NCBI GenBank assembly: GCA_947495295.1
Contig: CANLYJ010000006.1
Location: 124,001-188,000 of the forward strand
Length of the DNA stretch: 64,000 nucleotides
Direction of reading: 5' to 3'
Source: an uncultured Paracoccaceae bacterium
Lineage (GTDB): Bacteria > Pseudomonadota > Alphaproteobacteria > Rhodobacterales > Rhodobacteraceae
Part shown: positions 8,695-16,964 of the stretch, one piece after another
Position numbering within the stretch: position 1 is the stretch's first letter
Layout of the letters: each line of letters begins with the position of its first letter
Made by a program: the position numbers and the translations under genes
Notes under the pieces: model-generated
The model's input: only the letters and a program-made list of their open reading frames with translations
What the model was told of the DNA's origin: nothing
Database searches by the model: none

Positions 8695-9891
8695 CTAGTG
8701 CCCCAGATCTTCAAGCCGCCGCTGCACGATCCGCACGATCCGGTTGGTCACATCCGCCCCGCGCGATGTGACATCCCATGCAGCATGGGCCAGCATCGCC
8801 ACCTTGTCGGTGGATAGAAGTGTTTCCACCAATGGGCCCAGATCGGCCCCGGACCGGATCAGGTGCGATGCGGCGGCTGCGTTCAGCCGGGCGGCGTGTT
8901 TCTGATAGGGGCTGACATTGGGGCCATAGATCACGGCAGACCCAAGTGCCGCCGGTTCAAACGGATCGCGGCAACCGCCCCCGTGCAATGTGCCACCAAG
9001 ATAGCTGATCGGGGCAATCCTGTACCACAATCCCAGTTCTTCGTCGGTATCCACGACGAAGACTTGCGTCAGATCGCTAGGTGCGGCCTCCTCGGAACGC
9101 AAGGTGACGTAAAAATTCTTGGCGCGGGCATCTTCGGCAAAACGGGCTGCATCTGCCGGGTCTTGCGGTACGATGATCAGCAAAAGCCGGTGGGCGCGGT
9201 GGCTGGCGATCAGATGCGCGTTGATCAGATCGGTGCAGTCCTCGACCCGCGCCGCCGCGGCCAGCCAGACGGGCCGGGTGCCAATCACGCTTGCAAAATC
9301 CTGACGCTCTGCCTCATCACAGGGCAGGGGTGGTGCGCAGTCTTCCATCGGGCCGGTGACGCGCACGACCTCTTGCGGGGTGCCAGCCTTGATCAACCCT
9401 TCGGCGGCGGCCTGATCAAGGGTCAGCACCGCCTCGAACTGTGATAGCAAGGATCGCATCGCCCCGGGCACCCAACTGCCCGCCACCTGTTCCAGCCCTT
9501 CGGCTGTTGCATCAACCAGCATGCTGGGCAATCGCGCCTCGCGCCATTCATCCAGCATGATCGGGTCCAGTTCACCCCGGACCCAGATGCCCATCACCGG
9601 TTGCCAGTGCTGCATGAATTTCTGGATGTTTTCGCGGCCCTTGGGTTCTGGCAAGGCCCGGTCGGATAGTGATTTGTCCCAGTCACCGATTGTTGCGATC
9701 ACCTGAACCGGATCGCCATCTTCGGTCAGTTTGCGGTTCAGCGTCTCAATCGGTGTCAACTGGTCAACATGGCTGCAACGCGCCCAGATGATCACACCCA
9801 TGGGGCGCGGTGGTTGTGTGACGAAACGCTGTTTACGTTCCGGTTCACCCAGCCGCGCCAGATAGGCCGCAATCGAAAGGGAACGCGCCAT
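8695..9891 (-). CDS. waaA: 3-deoxy-D-manno-octulosonic acid (Kdo) transferase
   Basis: A GT30-family inner-membrane glycosyltransferase that adds Kdo to lipid IVA. The 398-residue product has the WARCSHVDQLTPIETLN region in the N-terminal half and the C-terminal nucleotide-sugar motif YLGGTLHGGGCRDPFEPAALG, corresponding to the GGHNPLEPA motif of the family. It is a little shorter than E. coli WaaA (425) and lacks a clear N-terminal membrane anchor. Its product chemistry fits the adjacent lpxK, and the two are contiguous. Confidence 0.85.
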   Translation of the reverse strand: MARSLSIAAYLARLGEPERKQRFVTQPPRPMGVIIWARCSHVDQLTPIETLNRKLTEDGDPVQVIATIGDWDKSLSDRALPEPKGRENIQKFMQHWQPVMGIWVRGELDPIMLDEWREARLPSMLVDATAEGLEQVAGSWVPGAMRSLLSQFEAVLTLDQAAAEGLIKAGTPQEVVRVTGPMEDCAPPLPCDEAERQDFASVIGTRPVWLAAAARVEDCTDLINAHLIASHRAHRLLLIIVPQDPADAARFAEDARAKNFYVTLRSEEAAPSDLTQVFVVDTDEELGLWYRIAPISYLGGTLHGGGCRDPFEPAALGSAVIYGPNVSPYQKHAARLNAAAASHLIRSGADLGPLVETLLSTDKVAMLAHAAWDVTSRGADVTNRIVRIVQRRLEDLGH

Positions 9892-9899
9892 TTGTGTCC

Positions 9900-10145
9900 T
9901 TAATCGCCCAGCTCTTCAGTGGATGAGGCTTCGGCCTCTTCATCCCGCAGCCGGTGAATATGCGCGATGAAGTAACGCATATGGGCGTTATCCACGGTGC
10001 GCTGGGCCGCGTTTTTCCATGCGTCATAGGCGGTGGCGTAATCGGGATACATGCCCACCAGATCAATGGCGTCGACATCCTTGAACGCGTTCTTGGTCGG
10101 ATCGATGAGTTCGCCACCGAAGACGAGGTGCAGGCGTTGTGTCAT
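9900..10145 (-). CDS. DUF4170 protein
   Basis: An 81-residue soluble, acidic protein with the pattern of the small alphaproteobacterial DUF4170 family (LHLVFGGELIDP, then FKDVDAIDLVGMYPDY and AHIHRLRDEE). Function unknown. It sits eight bases before waaA and downstream of the phosphatase on the same strand, a placement typical of this lipid A operon in Rhodobacteraceae as far as I recall, which hints at an envelope-related role. Confidence 0.85.
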   Translation of the reverse strand: MTQRLHLVFGGELIDPTKNAFKDVDAIDLVGMYPDYATAYDAWKNAAQRTVDNAHMRYFIAHIHRLRDEEAEASSTEELGD

Positions 10146-10184
10146 ATTGGGGAAACCTTTGTTACGGCTGTATTCGGCGCCACA

Positions 10185-10973
10185 TTAGGGCTTTGTGCCC
10201 AATGGCTCAAGCCGCGCGGCAAGCCCTGCATGCAATTCAGCCCCACCCACCAAAACACCAGGAACCTGCGGGTGCGGATTGTTGAATTGCAGGGCCGCGC
10301 CAGCGGGGTCGGTCACGGTGGCCCCGGCTTCGGCGGCGATCAGCGCGCCTGCCGCGATGTCCCATTCCCAACTGGGCCGCAGCGTGATCATGCCGTCAAA
10401 CCGGCCTTGAGCGACAAGGCATAGCCGATAGGCCAGCGAGGATCGAAAGGCGCGTTTGACAGGTGGTGCCTGCCCACCCCAGTGCTGTGGATCGAAATTG
10501 GGTTTGGCCCCCAGAATGGTCGCACCTTCCATGGCCGGTGTTGTGGCCTTTGCTGTGGTGTCATTCACGGTTGCCCCACCGCCCTTGATGGCGGCGAACA
10601 TCAGGTCGCGGATCGGCAGGTAAACGGCGGCGGCAATGACCTGTCCCGCTTCGACAATGGCCAGCGAATGCGCCCAGTCGCGTGATCCTTCGATAAAGGC
10701 CCGCGTGCCGTCAATCGGGTCAATCACGAACTGCCGTGCGGTGGTCAGGCGATGGGCTGTATCCTCGGTCTCTTCCGACAACCAGCCATAGTCAGGCCGG
10801 GCTGTGCGCAGCGTGTCTTCGAGCATGGTGTTGACGGCCAGATCCGCCGCCGTGACCGGCCCAGCACCGCCCGGCTTGTCGGTCACATCGGGGTTGTTTT
10901 TGAAATACTGTGTTGCGATTTCGCCTGATCTGCGGGCTGCGGCGACAAGCAGGTCAAGATCAGTCCCCGGCAA
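10185..10973 (-). CDS. Inositol monophosphatase / CysQ-family phosphatase
   Basis: A Mg-dependent, Li-sensitive phosphatase-fold enzyme of 262 residues. The metal-binding motifs are present: SEETED near residue 66, DPIDGTRAFIEG near 86 and the distal WEWDIAAGALIAAEAGA near 203. The family covers inositol monophosphatases and 3'(2'),5'-bisphosphate nucleotidases (CysQ); sequence alone does not decide between them. Its start overlaps the end of pmbA by 14 bases, so translation is coupled. Confidence 0.85.
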   Translation of the reverse strand: MPGTDLDLLVAAARRSGEIATQYFKNNPDVTDKPGGAGPVTAADLAVNTMLEDTLRTARPDYGWLSEETEDTAHRLTTARQFVIDPIDGTRAFIEGSRDWAHSLAIVEAGQVIAAAVYLPIRDLMFAAIKGGGATVNDTTAKATTPAMEGATILGAKPNFDPQHWGGQAPPVKRAFRSSLAYRLCLVAQGRFDGMITLRPSWEWDIAAGALIAAEAGATVTDPAGAALQFNNPHPQVPGVLVGGAELHAGLAARLEPLGTKP

Positions 10974-12306
10974 GTGTCAGCCCCTCGACAAGCAGCGATG
11001 GCACCACCCGCGATAGATGCGTGCGTGCGTCATTGGCCGGAATAATCGTCATCAGCATATCGCGCAGATTGCCTGCAACGGTGCATTCATTGACCGGATA
11101 GGTGATTTGCCCGTTTTCGACCCAGAACCCCGCCGCCCCGCGCGAATAGTCACCGGTATTGGGGTTGATCGTGGACCCGATCATCGAGGTCACAAGCAGC
11201 CCCGTACCCATCTGTGTGATCAGGTCATCGCGGCTTTGGTCGCCTTGGGTCAAGGCGATATTGCTGGTGCTTGGTGATGGCGGGGCAGAGGTGCCGCGTG
11301 CGGCATTGGCGCTGCTGTCCAGCCCCAACTGCCGCCCGGTTGACAGATCCATTGTCCAGCCGGTCAGCACACCATCATCGACGATCACCCGGCGCGCCGT
11401 TGGCAGCCCTTCGGCATCAAACAGCCGCGAGCTGGAGGCCCGTTTGCGATGCGGGTCTTCGATGACCGACAACCCCTTGGGCAAGACCTGTTCGCCCAGC
11501 TTGTCACGCAACCAGCCAGAACCGCGGGCAATGGTCATGCCGTTGGTGGTTTGCAACAGGCTGCCAATCAGCGAATTGGCAACCCGTTCGTCAAACAGGA
11601 CCGGGAAAGCACCGGTTTTGGGTTTGCGGGCGCCAGCCCGTTCCACAGCCCGGATCGCGGCCTGGGTGCCGATATCATCCGCATCGCGCAGATCGGCCTG
11701 AAAAATCCGGCTGTCAAAGTCGTAATCACGTTCCATGTCGGTGCCGGTACCGCTGATGGCCACACAGGACAGGCCGCGATCGGTGCGCGCATATCCGGCG
11801 GAGAACCCGTTGCTGGCCGACAGATGGACCCGGCGCCTGCTATAGCCCGCAGATGCCGATTGTACCTGACTGATGCCTTTGTTGCGCAGGGCTGCCGCCT
11901 CTGCCCGCGTGGCGTCGTCTTGCAGCATGGCGGGGTCGGGTTCGGGGCTGGGGTCAAACAGTTCCAGCGTTTCCGTGTCGGTGTTGGTGGCCAGTTGGGA
12001 CGGGTCGGCAAGCCCGGCATAGGGGTCCTCGGGCGCTTCATTGGCCATGGCAACCGCGCGTTCGGCCATCTGCGCCAATGTATCGGGTTTGGTGTCAGAG
12101 GCAGAGACGCAGGCCTGCTGCTGCCCGACCAGAACCCGCAGCCCCAATTCGATCCCTTCGGACCGTTCCGCCTGTTCCAGCGCACCTGCACGCACATCGA
12201 TAGACACCGATGTTCCGTCAACGGCGATGGCATCGGCGGCACTGGCCCCGGCCTTGCGGGCCACGTCCAAAAGCTGCTGGGTCAGGTCGGAAAGGGATTG
12301 GGTCAT
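10960..12306 (-). CDS. pmbA: PmbA/TldE-family metallopeptidase subunit
   Basis: In E. coli TldD-TldE (TldE = PmbA) is a metal-dependent protease that matures microcin B17 and degrades CcdA. The 448-residue product has the family pattern: GYSRRRVHLSASNGFSAG in the middle, FDERVANSLIGSLL, and the C-terminal SRGAAGFWVENGQITYPVNE. The zinc-binding HExxxH of TldD is absent, as expected for the TldE-like subunit. It is the first gene of the five-gene leftward operon that runs to lpxK; no tldD lies in the window. Confidence 0.85.
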   Translation of the reverse strand: MTQSLSDLTQQLLDVARKAGASAADAIAVDGTSVSIDVRAGALEQAERSEGIELGLRVLVGQQQACVSASDTKPDTLAQMAERAVAMANEAPEDPYAGLADPSQLATNTDTETLELFDPSPEPDPAMLQDDATRAEAAALRNKGISQVQSASAGYSRRRVHLSASNGFSAGYARTDRGLSCVAISGTGTDMERDYDFDSRIFQADLRDADDIGTQAAIRAVERAGARKPKTGAFPVLFDERVANSLIGSLLQTTNGMTIARGSGWLRDKLGEQVLPKGLSVIEDPHRKRASSSRLFDAEGLPTARRVIVDDGVLTGWTMDLSTGRQLGLDSSANAARGTSAPPSPSTSNIALTQGDQSRDDLITQMGTGLLVTSMIGSTINPNTGDYSRGAAGFWVENGQITYPVNECTVAGNLRDMLMTIIPANDARTHLSRVVPSLLVEGLTLAGD

Positions 12307-12361
12307 GGATTATCCTTTGCTTGCCAACAGGACCTAGTGCGCGTCGACGCCTGCCGCAAGC

Positions 12362-13885
12362 TTATCTGACCCGCTCACCATTCACGCGGACTTCACCATC
12401 CGGGTTGATTTCCAGTTTTGACGACAGCGCATCATCACCGGTGGGCCGGGTAAACATACCCAACATCATCCGGCCCATGCCAACCTCGCTTTGCGGGACG
12501 AGCCCGGCATCAACCAGTGTATCAAGCAGAGCATTCGCGCCGGTTACGTTGATTTCGGCGCTGCCTTCAGGGCGCGGAAAGCCGTCAAAGGTTTCCAGAT
12601 CGGTGTTGTCAAAGCGGAACGCGCCAGAGCCGTCAGCGGTGACACCGGCCATGATCAGGTTCAGCGCGTTCAGGGTCAGTTTTTCAATCCCGATGGGCAT
12701 GTCAGGTCCATTAAATGCGTCTTCCAGCCCGATGAAGTTGACCAGATCGACGCCCAGCAACAGATCACCGGCCAGATCAAGTTCCAGCCGCATTGGATCG
12801 CGTGGGATGGCGCGATCGGCGTCAAAAAGATCCCATGTGCCGTCATTCAGGGTGACATCATCCAGCGTCATCGCAAACGACATCGGTTGCGGCCCTTCGG
12901 CGGCCATCAGGGGAAAGCCGTAGCGGGCGGTGATCTGTTCCATGGCGACATTCACATCCAGATCGAAGATATCCTGCATCTGGAACCCGACTTCGACATC
13001 CTGAACATCACCAAAGCCGCTGATCCCATCGGCGGACAGCCGCATTGTCGTCTGCCCGGGGCCGGTTTTGGTGCTGTCGGAGGAGATCAGCTGATTATCC
13101 GCATAGGTGGACGTTTCGTCCAAAGAACCGGCGGTTGTGCTTGCCGCGTCGATCAGCAGACCGGCGGCAAAGGCCGGGGCCAGATTGGTGATATCGGACC
13201 CGCCTGCGGGCAAGGCCATCGTGGCCCGACCGACGCTGGCCTCGTAGACGCCGCGCCCTTCGGTCCGGTAGCCATAGCCCTCGTCCGATTGATAGGTATA
13301 GCGCATCGCGTCTGTTGTGCTTTCCAGCGTGACCATGATCAGCTCACCTTCGGTGATCCGGGTTTTCTGGCTATAGGCATCACCGGTGAAGTTGAAGGTC
13401 AGGAAGAATGCATCGCCAAAGCCCCCATCCATGTCCACATCCACGGCTGCGGCGAATGCGTTGGCCCCGCGTTGATAGGTGATATCGCCTGGCGTGCCTG
13501 ATGCGGTGGCGGTGAAGCCTTCTTGGGTGATTGTGCTGTGCAGCGCGAAATCGCCGCCAATGTCGGGCATATCCTGCAGCGACACGCCTAGCTTGAATGT
13601 CTTGGGCAGCTTCTGCGTGACCGTGCCGTCGGTTTCTTCGACCATTGTCATTGGCGGCAGGCCAACCACGATGCGCCCGAAATCATAGGGGAATGTATAG
13701 GTCAGCGATGTGTTTTCCACAAAAACGCTGCTGCCATCCCGGGTCAGATCGGCTGTCAATGTCCCCCCGGTCGCGGCGTAATATGCGGTGGTGTTGGCCC
13801 AGACATCATCAGCGGTGATATCTGCCATGGCAGGCGCGGCCAAAGCCAGCAGGATTGGGGTCAGTGTCGGGTACCGCATCATCAT
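12362..13885 (-). CDS. DUF2125 secreted protein, paralogue A
   Basis: A 507-residue exported protein beginning with a signal peptide that ends in APAMA. It belongs to the alphaproteobacterial DUF2125 family, judged from its resemblance to the neighbour at 13954, with shared tracts such as FDNTDLETFDGFPRPEG near the C-terminus and a closing VNGERVR. Function unknown. Three consecutive ATG codons (13885, 13882, 13879) follow AAGGA, so the exact start is uncertain by two codons. A terminator-like hairpin separates it from the upstream paralogue, suggesting its own promoter or attenuated read-through. Confidence 0.8.
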   Translation of the reverse strand: MMMRYPTLTPILLALAAPAMADITADDVWANTTAYYAATGGTLTADLTRDGSSVFVENTSLTYTFPYDFGRIVVGLPPMTMVEETDGTVTQKLPKTFKLGVSLQDMPDIGGDFALHSTITQEGFTATASGTPGDITYQRGANAFAAAVDVDMDGGFGDAFFLTFNFTGDAYSQKTRITEGELIMVTLESTTDAMRYTYQSDEGYGYRTEGRGVYEASVGRATMALPAGGSDITNLAPAFAAGLLIDAASTTAGSLDETSTYADNQLISSDSTKTGPGQTTMRLSADGISGFGDVQDVEVGFQMQDIFDLDVNVAMEQITARYGFPLMAAEGPQPMSFAMTLDDVTLNDGTWDLFDADRAIPRDPMRLELDLAGDLLLGVDLVNFIGLEDAFNGPDMPIGIEKLTLNALNLIMAGVTADGSGAFRFDNTDLETFDGFPRPEGSAEINVTGANALLDTLVDAGLVPQSEVGMGRMMLGMFTRPTGDDALSSKLEINPDGEVRVNGERVR

Positions 13886-13904
13886 AATAATCCTTGGTCT
13901 GCAA

Positions 13905-13940
13905 AGAAAAACGGCGCGGTGGTCACCCACCGCGCCGCCT
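13905..13940 (-). terminator. Terminator between the two DUF2125 genes
   Basis: A perfect 10-bp stem, GGCGCGGTGG (13913-13922) with CCACCGCGCC (13927-13936), has a TCAC loop. Reading leftward it is followed by TTTTTCTTT. It lies 18 bases past the stop of the upstream paralogue and about 30 bases before the start of the downstream one. Confidence 0.85.
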
Positions 13941-13953
13941 GTTGGCTATTTGT

Positions 13954-15456
13954 CTAGCGCATTCGCTGGCCGTTCACCAGAACATGACCTTCGCCGTTCA
14001 CCTCGATCTTGGTTTCCAGCTGGTCGTCGCCGGTTGTCCGGGCAAACATACCGAGCATCATCCGGCCGCCCATGATCTGATCCTCGGGGACCAGACCCAT
14101 GGCAACCAGATTGTCCATCAGCTTGTTCAGGCCGGACACCTCAACGATGGCGTCACCTTCAGGGCGCGGCATCCCGTCAAAGGTTTCCAGATCGGTGTTG
14201 TCAAAGGTGAATTCGCCTGTGCCTGTCATCAGTGCGCCTGCAAGGGCAACCCGCAAGGTGTTCAGAGACATGTTTTCAAGCTCAAACGGCATATCGGCAT
14301 TGTTCATTGCGGCGGCCTGTTCGGGGTCCAGCATATCAAACAGGGCCTTACCTTTGCCTGCGATATCCAGTTGGATCGTTGCAGGATCACGCGGTAACAC
14401 TGAACCGGGGTCAAACATGTCCCAGATCATGTCATTCACAGCCAGATCGATCAGATTGATGCTCAGGCCCAAATCGGCCACTTCGTCGGATTTGCCGACG
14501 GGCATCTGAAAGCCGATGCCATATTCGGCCATGGAAATGTCGACAGGGAAGGGTAGATCGCTGGTGGTGAGGCTGACGGCAAGGTCCGACACGGTGGTGT
14601 CATAGCCGACGGTCTGGCTGTTAAAGACGCCTTCAAGGTTCGCAGGCCCGGTGCTGGCGGAACCGGCAACCTGATCGCCATCTGCATTGATGTCAAAGAC
14701 CGCAGCGGTGCTGTCGATGGAATAGCCGCCTTCGACAGAAAAGCCCTTGGCGAACATGTCGTCGGGGTTGTCGTAATCGACATCCATGGGCATGACCATG
14801 TCAGCCTGCATCGACATGTTGTCGTATTTGCCGGATGCGGTGATGTATTCACCATCGGCGCCAGGGATCTGCACGTCGACAAGGAAATCAAGCGACGCAA
14901 TGTCCATGTCATAGGTCAGATTGCGCAGTTCATCGCCGGTTGTGGTGTATGTCCCGCTCATGTCATTGGCCATCAGGCTTGCGTCACCGGTAAAGGTCAC
15001 GTCGCCATCAACCACATCCACCAGCTCAATCCCGTACCGATCTGCCGAAATGGCGTAATTCATCGCCTCGGGGTCGCCGCTGACGATCATTTCAAGGTTG
15101 GATTGGCTGACCTGCAATGTCACGACCACGCCGTCATCACCGGTAATCACCAGCGGATAGCTTTCAGCCATTGTCACGCTGACGGTGCCATCGCCCAGCT
15201 CTGTCAGGGTGATGTCGCCCATTGTGGCGGCAAAGCTTGTTTCGCCATCATCCATTTCAAGTGCCAGATCGCGCACGGTCAATGTGTCGCCTGATTGTTC
15301 CTCAGCCCCGATGGTGACGCCATTTTCACCATAAAGCCCCATCTGCGATTTCCAGTCTTCCCAAACCTGAGCCGCCGTAACATCGGCCTGTGCGGCCCCA
15401 CCAACAAAAAGCGCTGCAATGCAAACCGCGCTGCGCAAGGGAGTAATGTAAGTCAT
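13954..15456 (-). CDS. DUF2125 secreted protein, paralogue B
   Basis: A 500-residue acidic exported protein; residues 1-24 form a signal peptide ending in GGAAQA. It aligns along its length with the next gene leftward (DVTAAQVWEDW versus DITADDVWANT at the mature N-terminus; FDNTDLETFDGMPRPEG near the C-terminus; a closing VNGQRMR), so the two arose by tandem duplication followed by strong divergence. Function unknown; the repetitive beta-strand-like pattern suggests a periplasmic beta-rich protein. AAAGGTAATT precedes the ATG. It is divergent from the SDR gene at 15577. Confidence 0.85.
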   Translation of the reverse strand: MTYITPLRSAVCIAALFVGGAAQADVTAAQVWEDWKSQMGLYGENGVTIGAEEQSGDTLTVRDLALEMDDGETSFAATMGDITLTELGDGTVSVTMAESYPLVITGDDGVVVTLQVSQSNLEMIVSGDPEAMNYAISADRYGIELVDVVDGDVTFTGDASLMANDMSGTYTTTGDELRNLTYDMDIASLDFLVDVQIPGADGEYITASGKYDNMSMQADMVMPMDVDYDNPDDMFAKGFSVEGGYSIDSTAAVFDINADGDQVAGSASTGPANLEGVFNSQTVGYDTTVSDLAVSLTTSDLPFPVDISMAEYGIGFQMPVGKSDEVADLGLSINLIDLAVNDMIWDMFDPGSVLPRDPATIQLDIAGKGKALFDMLDPEQAAAMNNADMPFELENMSLNTLRVALAGALMTGTGEFTFDNTDLETFDGMPRPEGDAIVEVSGLNKLMDNLVAMGLVPEDQIMGGRMMLGMFARTTGDDQLETKIEVNGEGHVLVNGQRMR

Positions 15457-15576
15457 TGAGAATTACCTTTCGTTATCTCTCTTTCGTACCGATCCAAGCG
15501 TTCGTATGATGGTGCAAGGGGCGGGATTGACGGTTTACTACCTAGCCACCCCAAAGACAGATCGAAAGGGATAACC

Positions 15577-16335
15577 GTGAAAAAGATCGATATGGTCGGG
15601 AAAACCGTACTGATAACGGGCGCAAGCCGTGGGATTGGGGCGGCGACGGCGCGTGTCTTTGCTGAGGCAGGCGCGAATGTGGGGCTTGTCGCCCGCAGCA
15701 CGGACGCGATTGCTGAACTGGCGGGCGATATCGGGGATCAGGCCCTTGCCATTCCCTGCGACGTGTCCCGCCATGCCGAGGTTGAGGCCGCCGTTGCTGC
15801 CACTGCCCGGACCTTTGGCGGGCTTGATATCCTGATCAACAACGCCGGTATGATCGACCCGATCGGCCATCTTGTTGATACCGATCCAGAGGATTGGGCG
15901 CGTACCATCGATATCAACCTCAAAGGTGTAATGTACGGCATGCGCGCGGCGATGCCGGGCATGATTGCGCAGGGCCACGGCACGATCATCAACATCTCAT
16001 CCGGGGCCGCACATGGCCCGGTCGAAGGTTGGACGGCCTATTGTTCCTCAAAGGCTGCCGTGTACATGCTGACCCGTGCTGCCGACAAGGAAGCGCGTGA
16101 CAAGGGGTTGCGCATCATGGGCCTGTCGCCGGGTACGGTTGCCACCGAAATGCAGCGCGAAATCAAGGCGTCGGGCATCAACCCCGTCAGCCAGCTGGAC
16201 TGGTCGGCGCATATCCCACCAGAATGGCCCGCACAGACCCTGCTTTGGATGTGTACGGATGCGGCTGACCCTTATCTGGGCACCGATATCAGCCTGCGCG
16301 AGGACGAGATTCGTCAGCAGGTCGGTCTTGCATGA
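15577..16335 (+). CDS. Short-chain dehydrogenase/reductase
   Basis: A 252-residue classical SDR with nucleotide-binding TGASRGIG near residues 14-21, NNAG near 90 and catalytic YCSSK near 156-160. The acidic residue position after strand 2 is not diagnostic enough to name NAD or NADP. Substrate unknown. The GTG at 15577 is chosen because AAAGGGA precedes it; ATG at 15592 is an alternative. Its stop overlaps the next start in an ATGA junction, opening a four-gene translationally coupled operon. Confidence 0.9.
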   Translation: MKKIDMVGKTVLITGASRGIGAATARVFAEAGANVGLVARSTDAIAELAGDIGDQALAIPCDVSRHAEVEAAVAATARTFGGLDILINNAGMIDPIGHLVDTDPEDWARTIDINLKGVMYGMRAAMPGMIAQGHGTIINISSGAAHGPVEGWTAYCSSKAAVYMLTRAADKEARDKGLRIMGLSPGTVATEMQREIKASGINPVSQLDWSAHIPPEWPAQTLLWMCTDAADPYLGTDISLREDEIRQQVGLA

Positions 16336-16964
16336 TCCGCTGTGACAAGGACGGCGATCTGTGGGTCGTGACCATCGACCGCCCTGAAAAGGCGGGTGCG
16401 CTGACCCGGCAGATGCTGACAGAACTGGCAGAGATTGCAGAGGCGGCACAGGGCACGCGGGCGCTGATCCTGACTGGCACCGGACAAGTGTTCAGTGCAG
16501 GCGCTGATCTGGAGGCAGCAAAGGCTGGCTTGGCTACAGACCCGGTCTGGGAACGGCTGTCAGGTGCGATTGCCCGCCTGCCGGGGTTGACCATTGCCGC
16601 GTTGAACGGAACCGTCGCTGGCGGTGCGTTCGGCATGGTGCTGGCCTGTGATCTGCGGATCGCCGTGCCGCGTGCCAATTTCTTTTACCCTGTGATGAAA
16701 CTGGGCTTTCTGCCGCAACCATCTGACCCGCCGCGCCTGACGGCGTTGGTTGGGCCAGCGCGGGCCAAGATGATCCTTATGGCGGGACAAAAGGTCAGCG
16801 CGGTGGATGCGGATGCCTGGGGGCTGGTGGATCAGGTTTGCGAACCTGACCAGTTGATCCCGCAGGCGCGTGCGTTATGCCGCGACGTGCAGACGGCCGC
16901 GCCCGCACATGCCGCTGCGATCAAAGCGATGATACCTGCCGGGGGGGCAGTCAATGGAAACTGA
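16332..16964 (+). CDS. Crotonase-fold (enoyl-CoA hydratase/isomerase-like) protein lacking both catalytic glutamates
   Basis: At 210 residues it is shorter than typical hydratases (about 255). The oxyanion-hole segments are kept: FSAGADLEAAK and NGTVAGGAFGM. Where hydratases have the first catalytic Glu (PE before the LG-P segment) this protein has YPVMKLGFLP, and the usual GAGGTQRL loop reads QPSDPPRL. The second Glu, in the helix after VG, is also missing (ARAKMILMAG). It should still bind an acyl-CoA and polarise its thioester, but hydratase activity is unlikely by family rules. It is ATGA-coupled to the SDR upstream and overlaps the MscS gene downstream. Confidence 0.8.
   Translation: MIRCDKDGDLWVVTIDRPEKAGALTRQMLTELAEIAEAAQGTRALILTGTGQVFSAGADLEAAKAGLATDPVWERLSGAIARLPGLTIAALNGTVAGGAFGMVLACDLRIAVPRANFFYPVMKLGFLPQPSDPPRLTALVGPARAKMILMAGQKVSAVDADAWGLVDQVCEPDQLIPQARALCRDVQTAAPAHAAAIKAMIPAGGAVNGN

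Noticed and set aside
11449-12369. 306-residue plus-strand frame inside pmbA
   Set aside because: It is antisense to a clear PmbA gene; GC-rich third positions leave long open antisense frames.
12491-13501. 336-residue plus-strand frame
   Set aside because: Antisense to the DUF2125 gene, with no signal or domain and no ribosome site.
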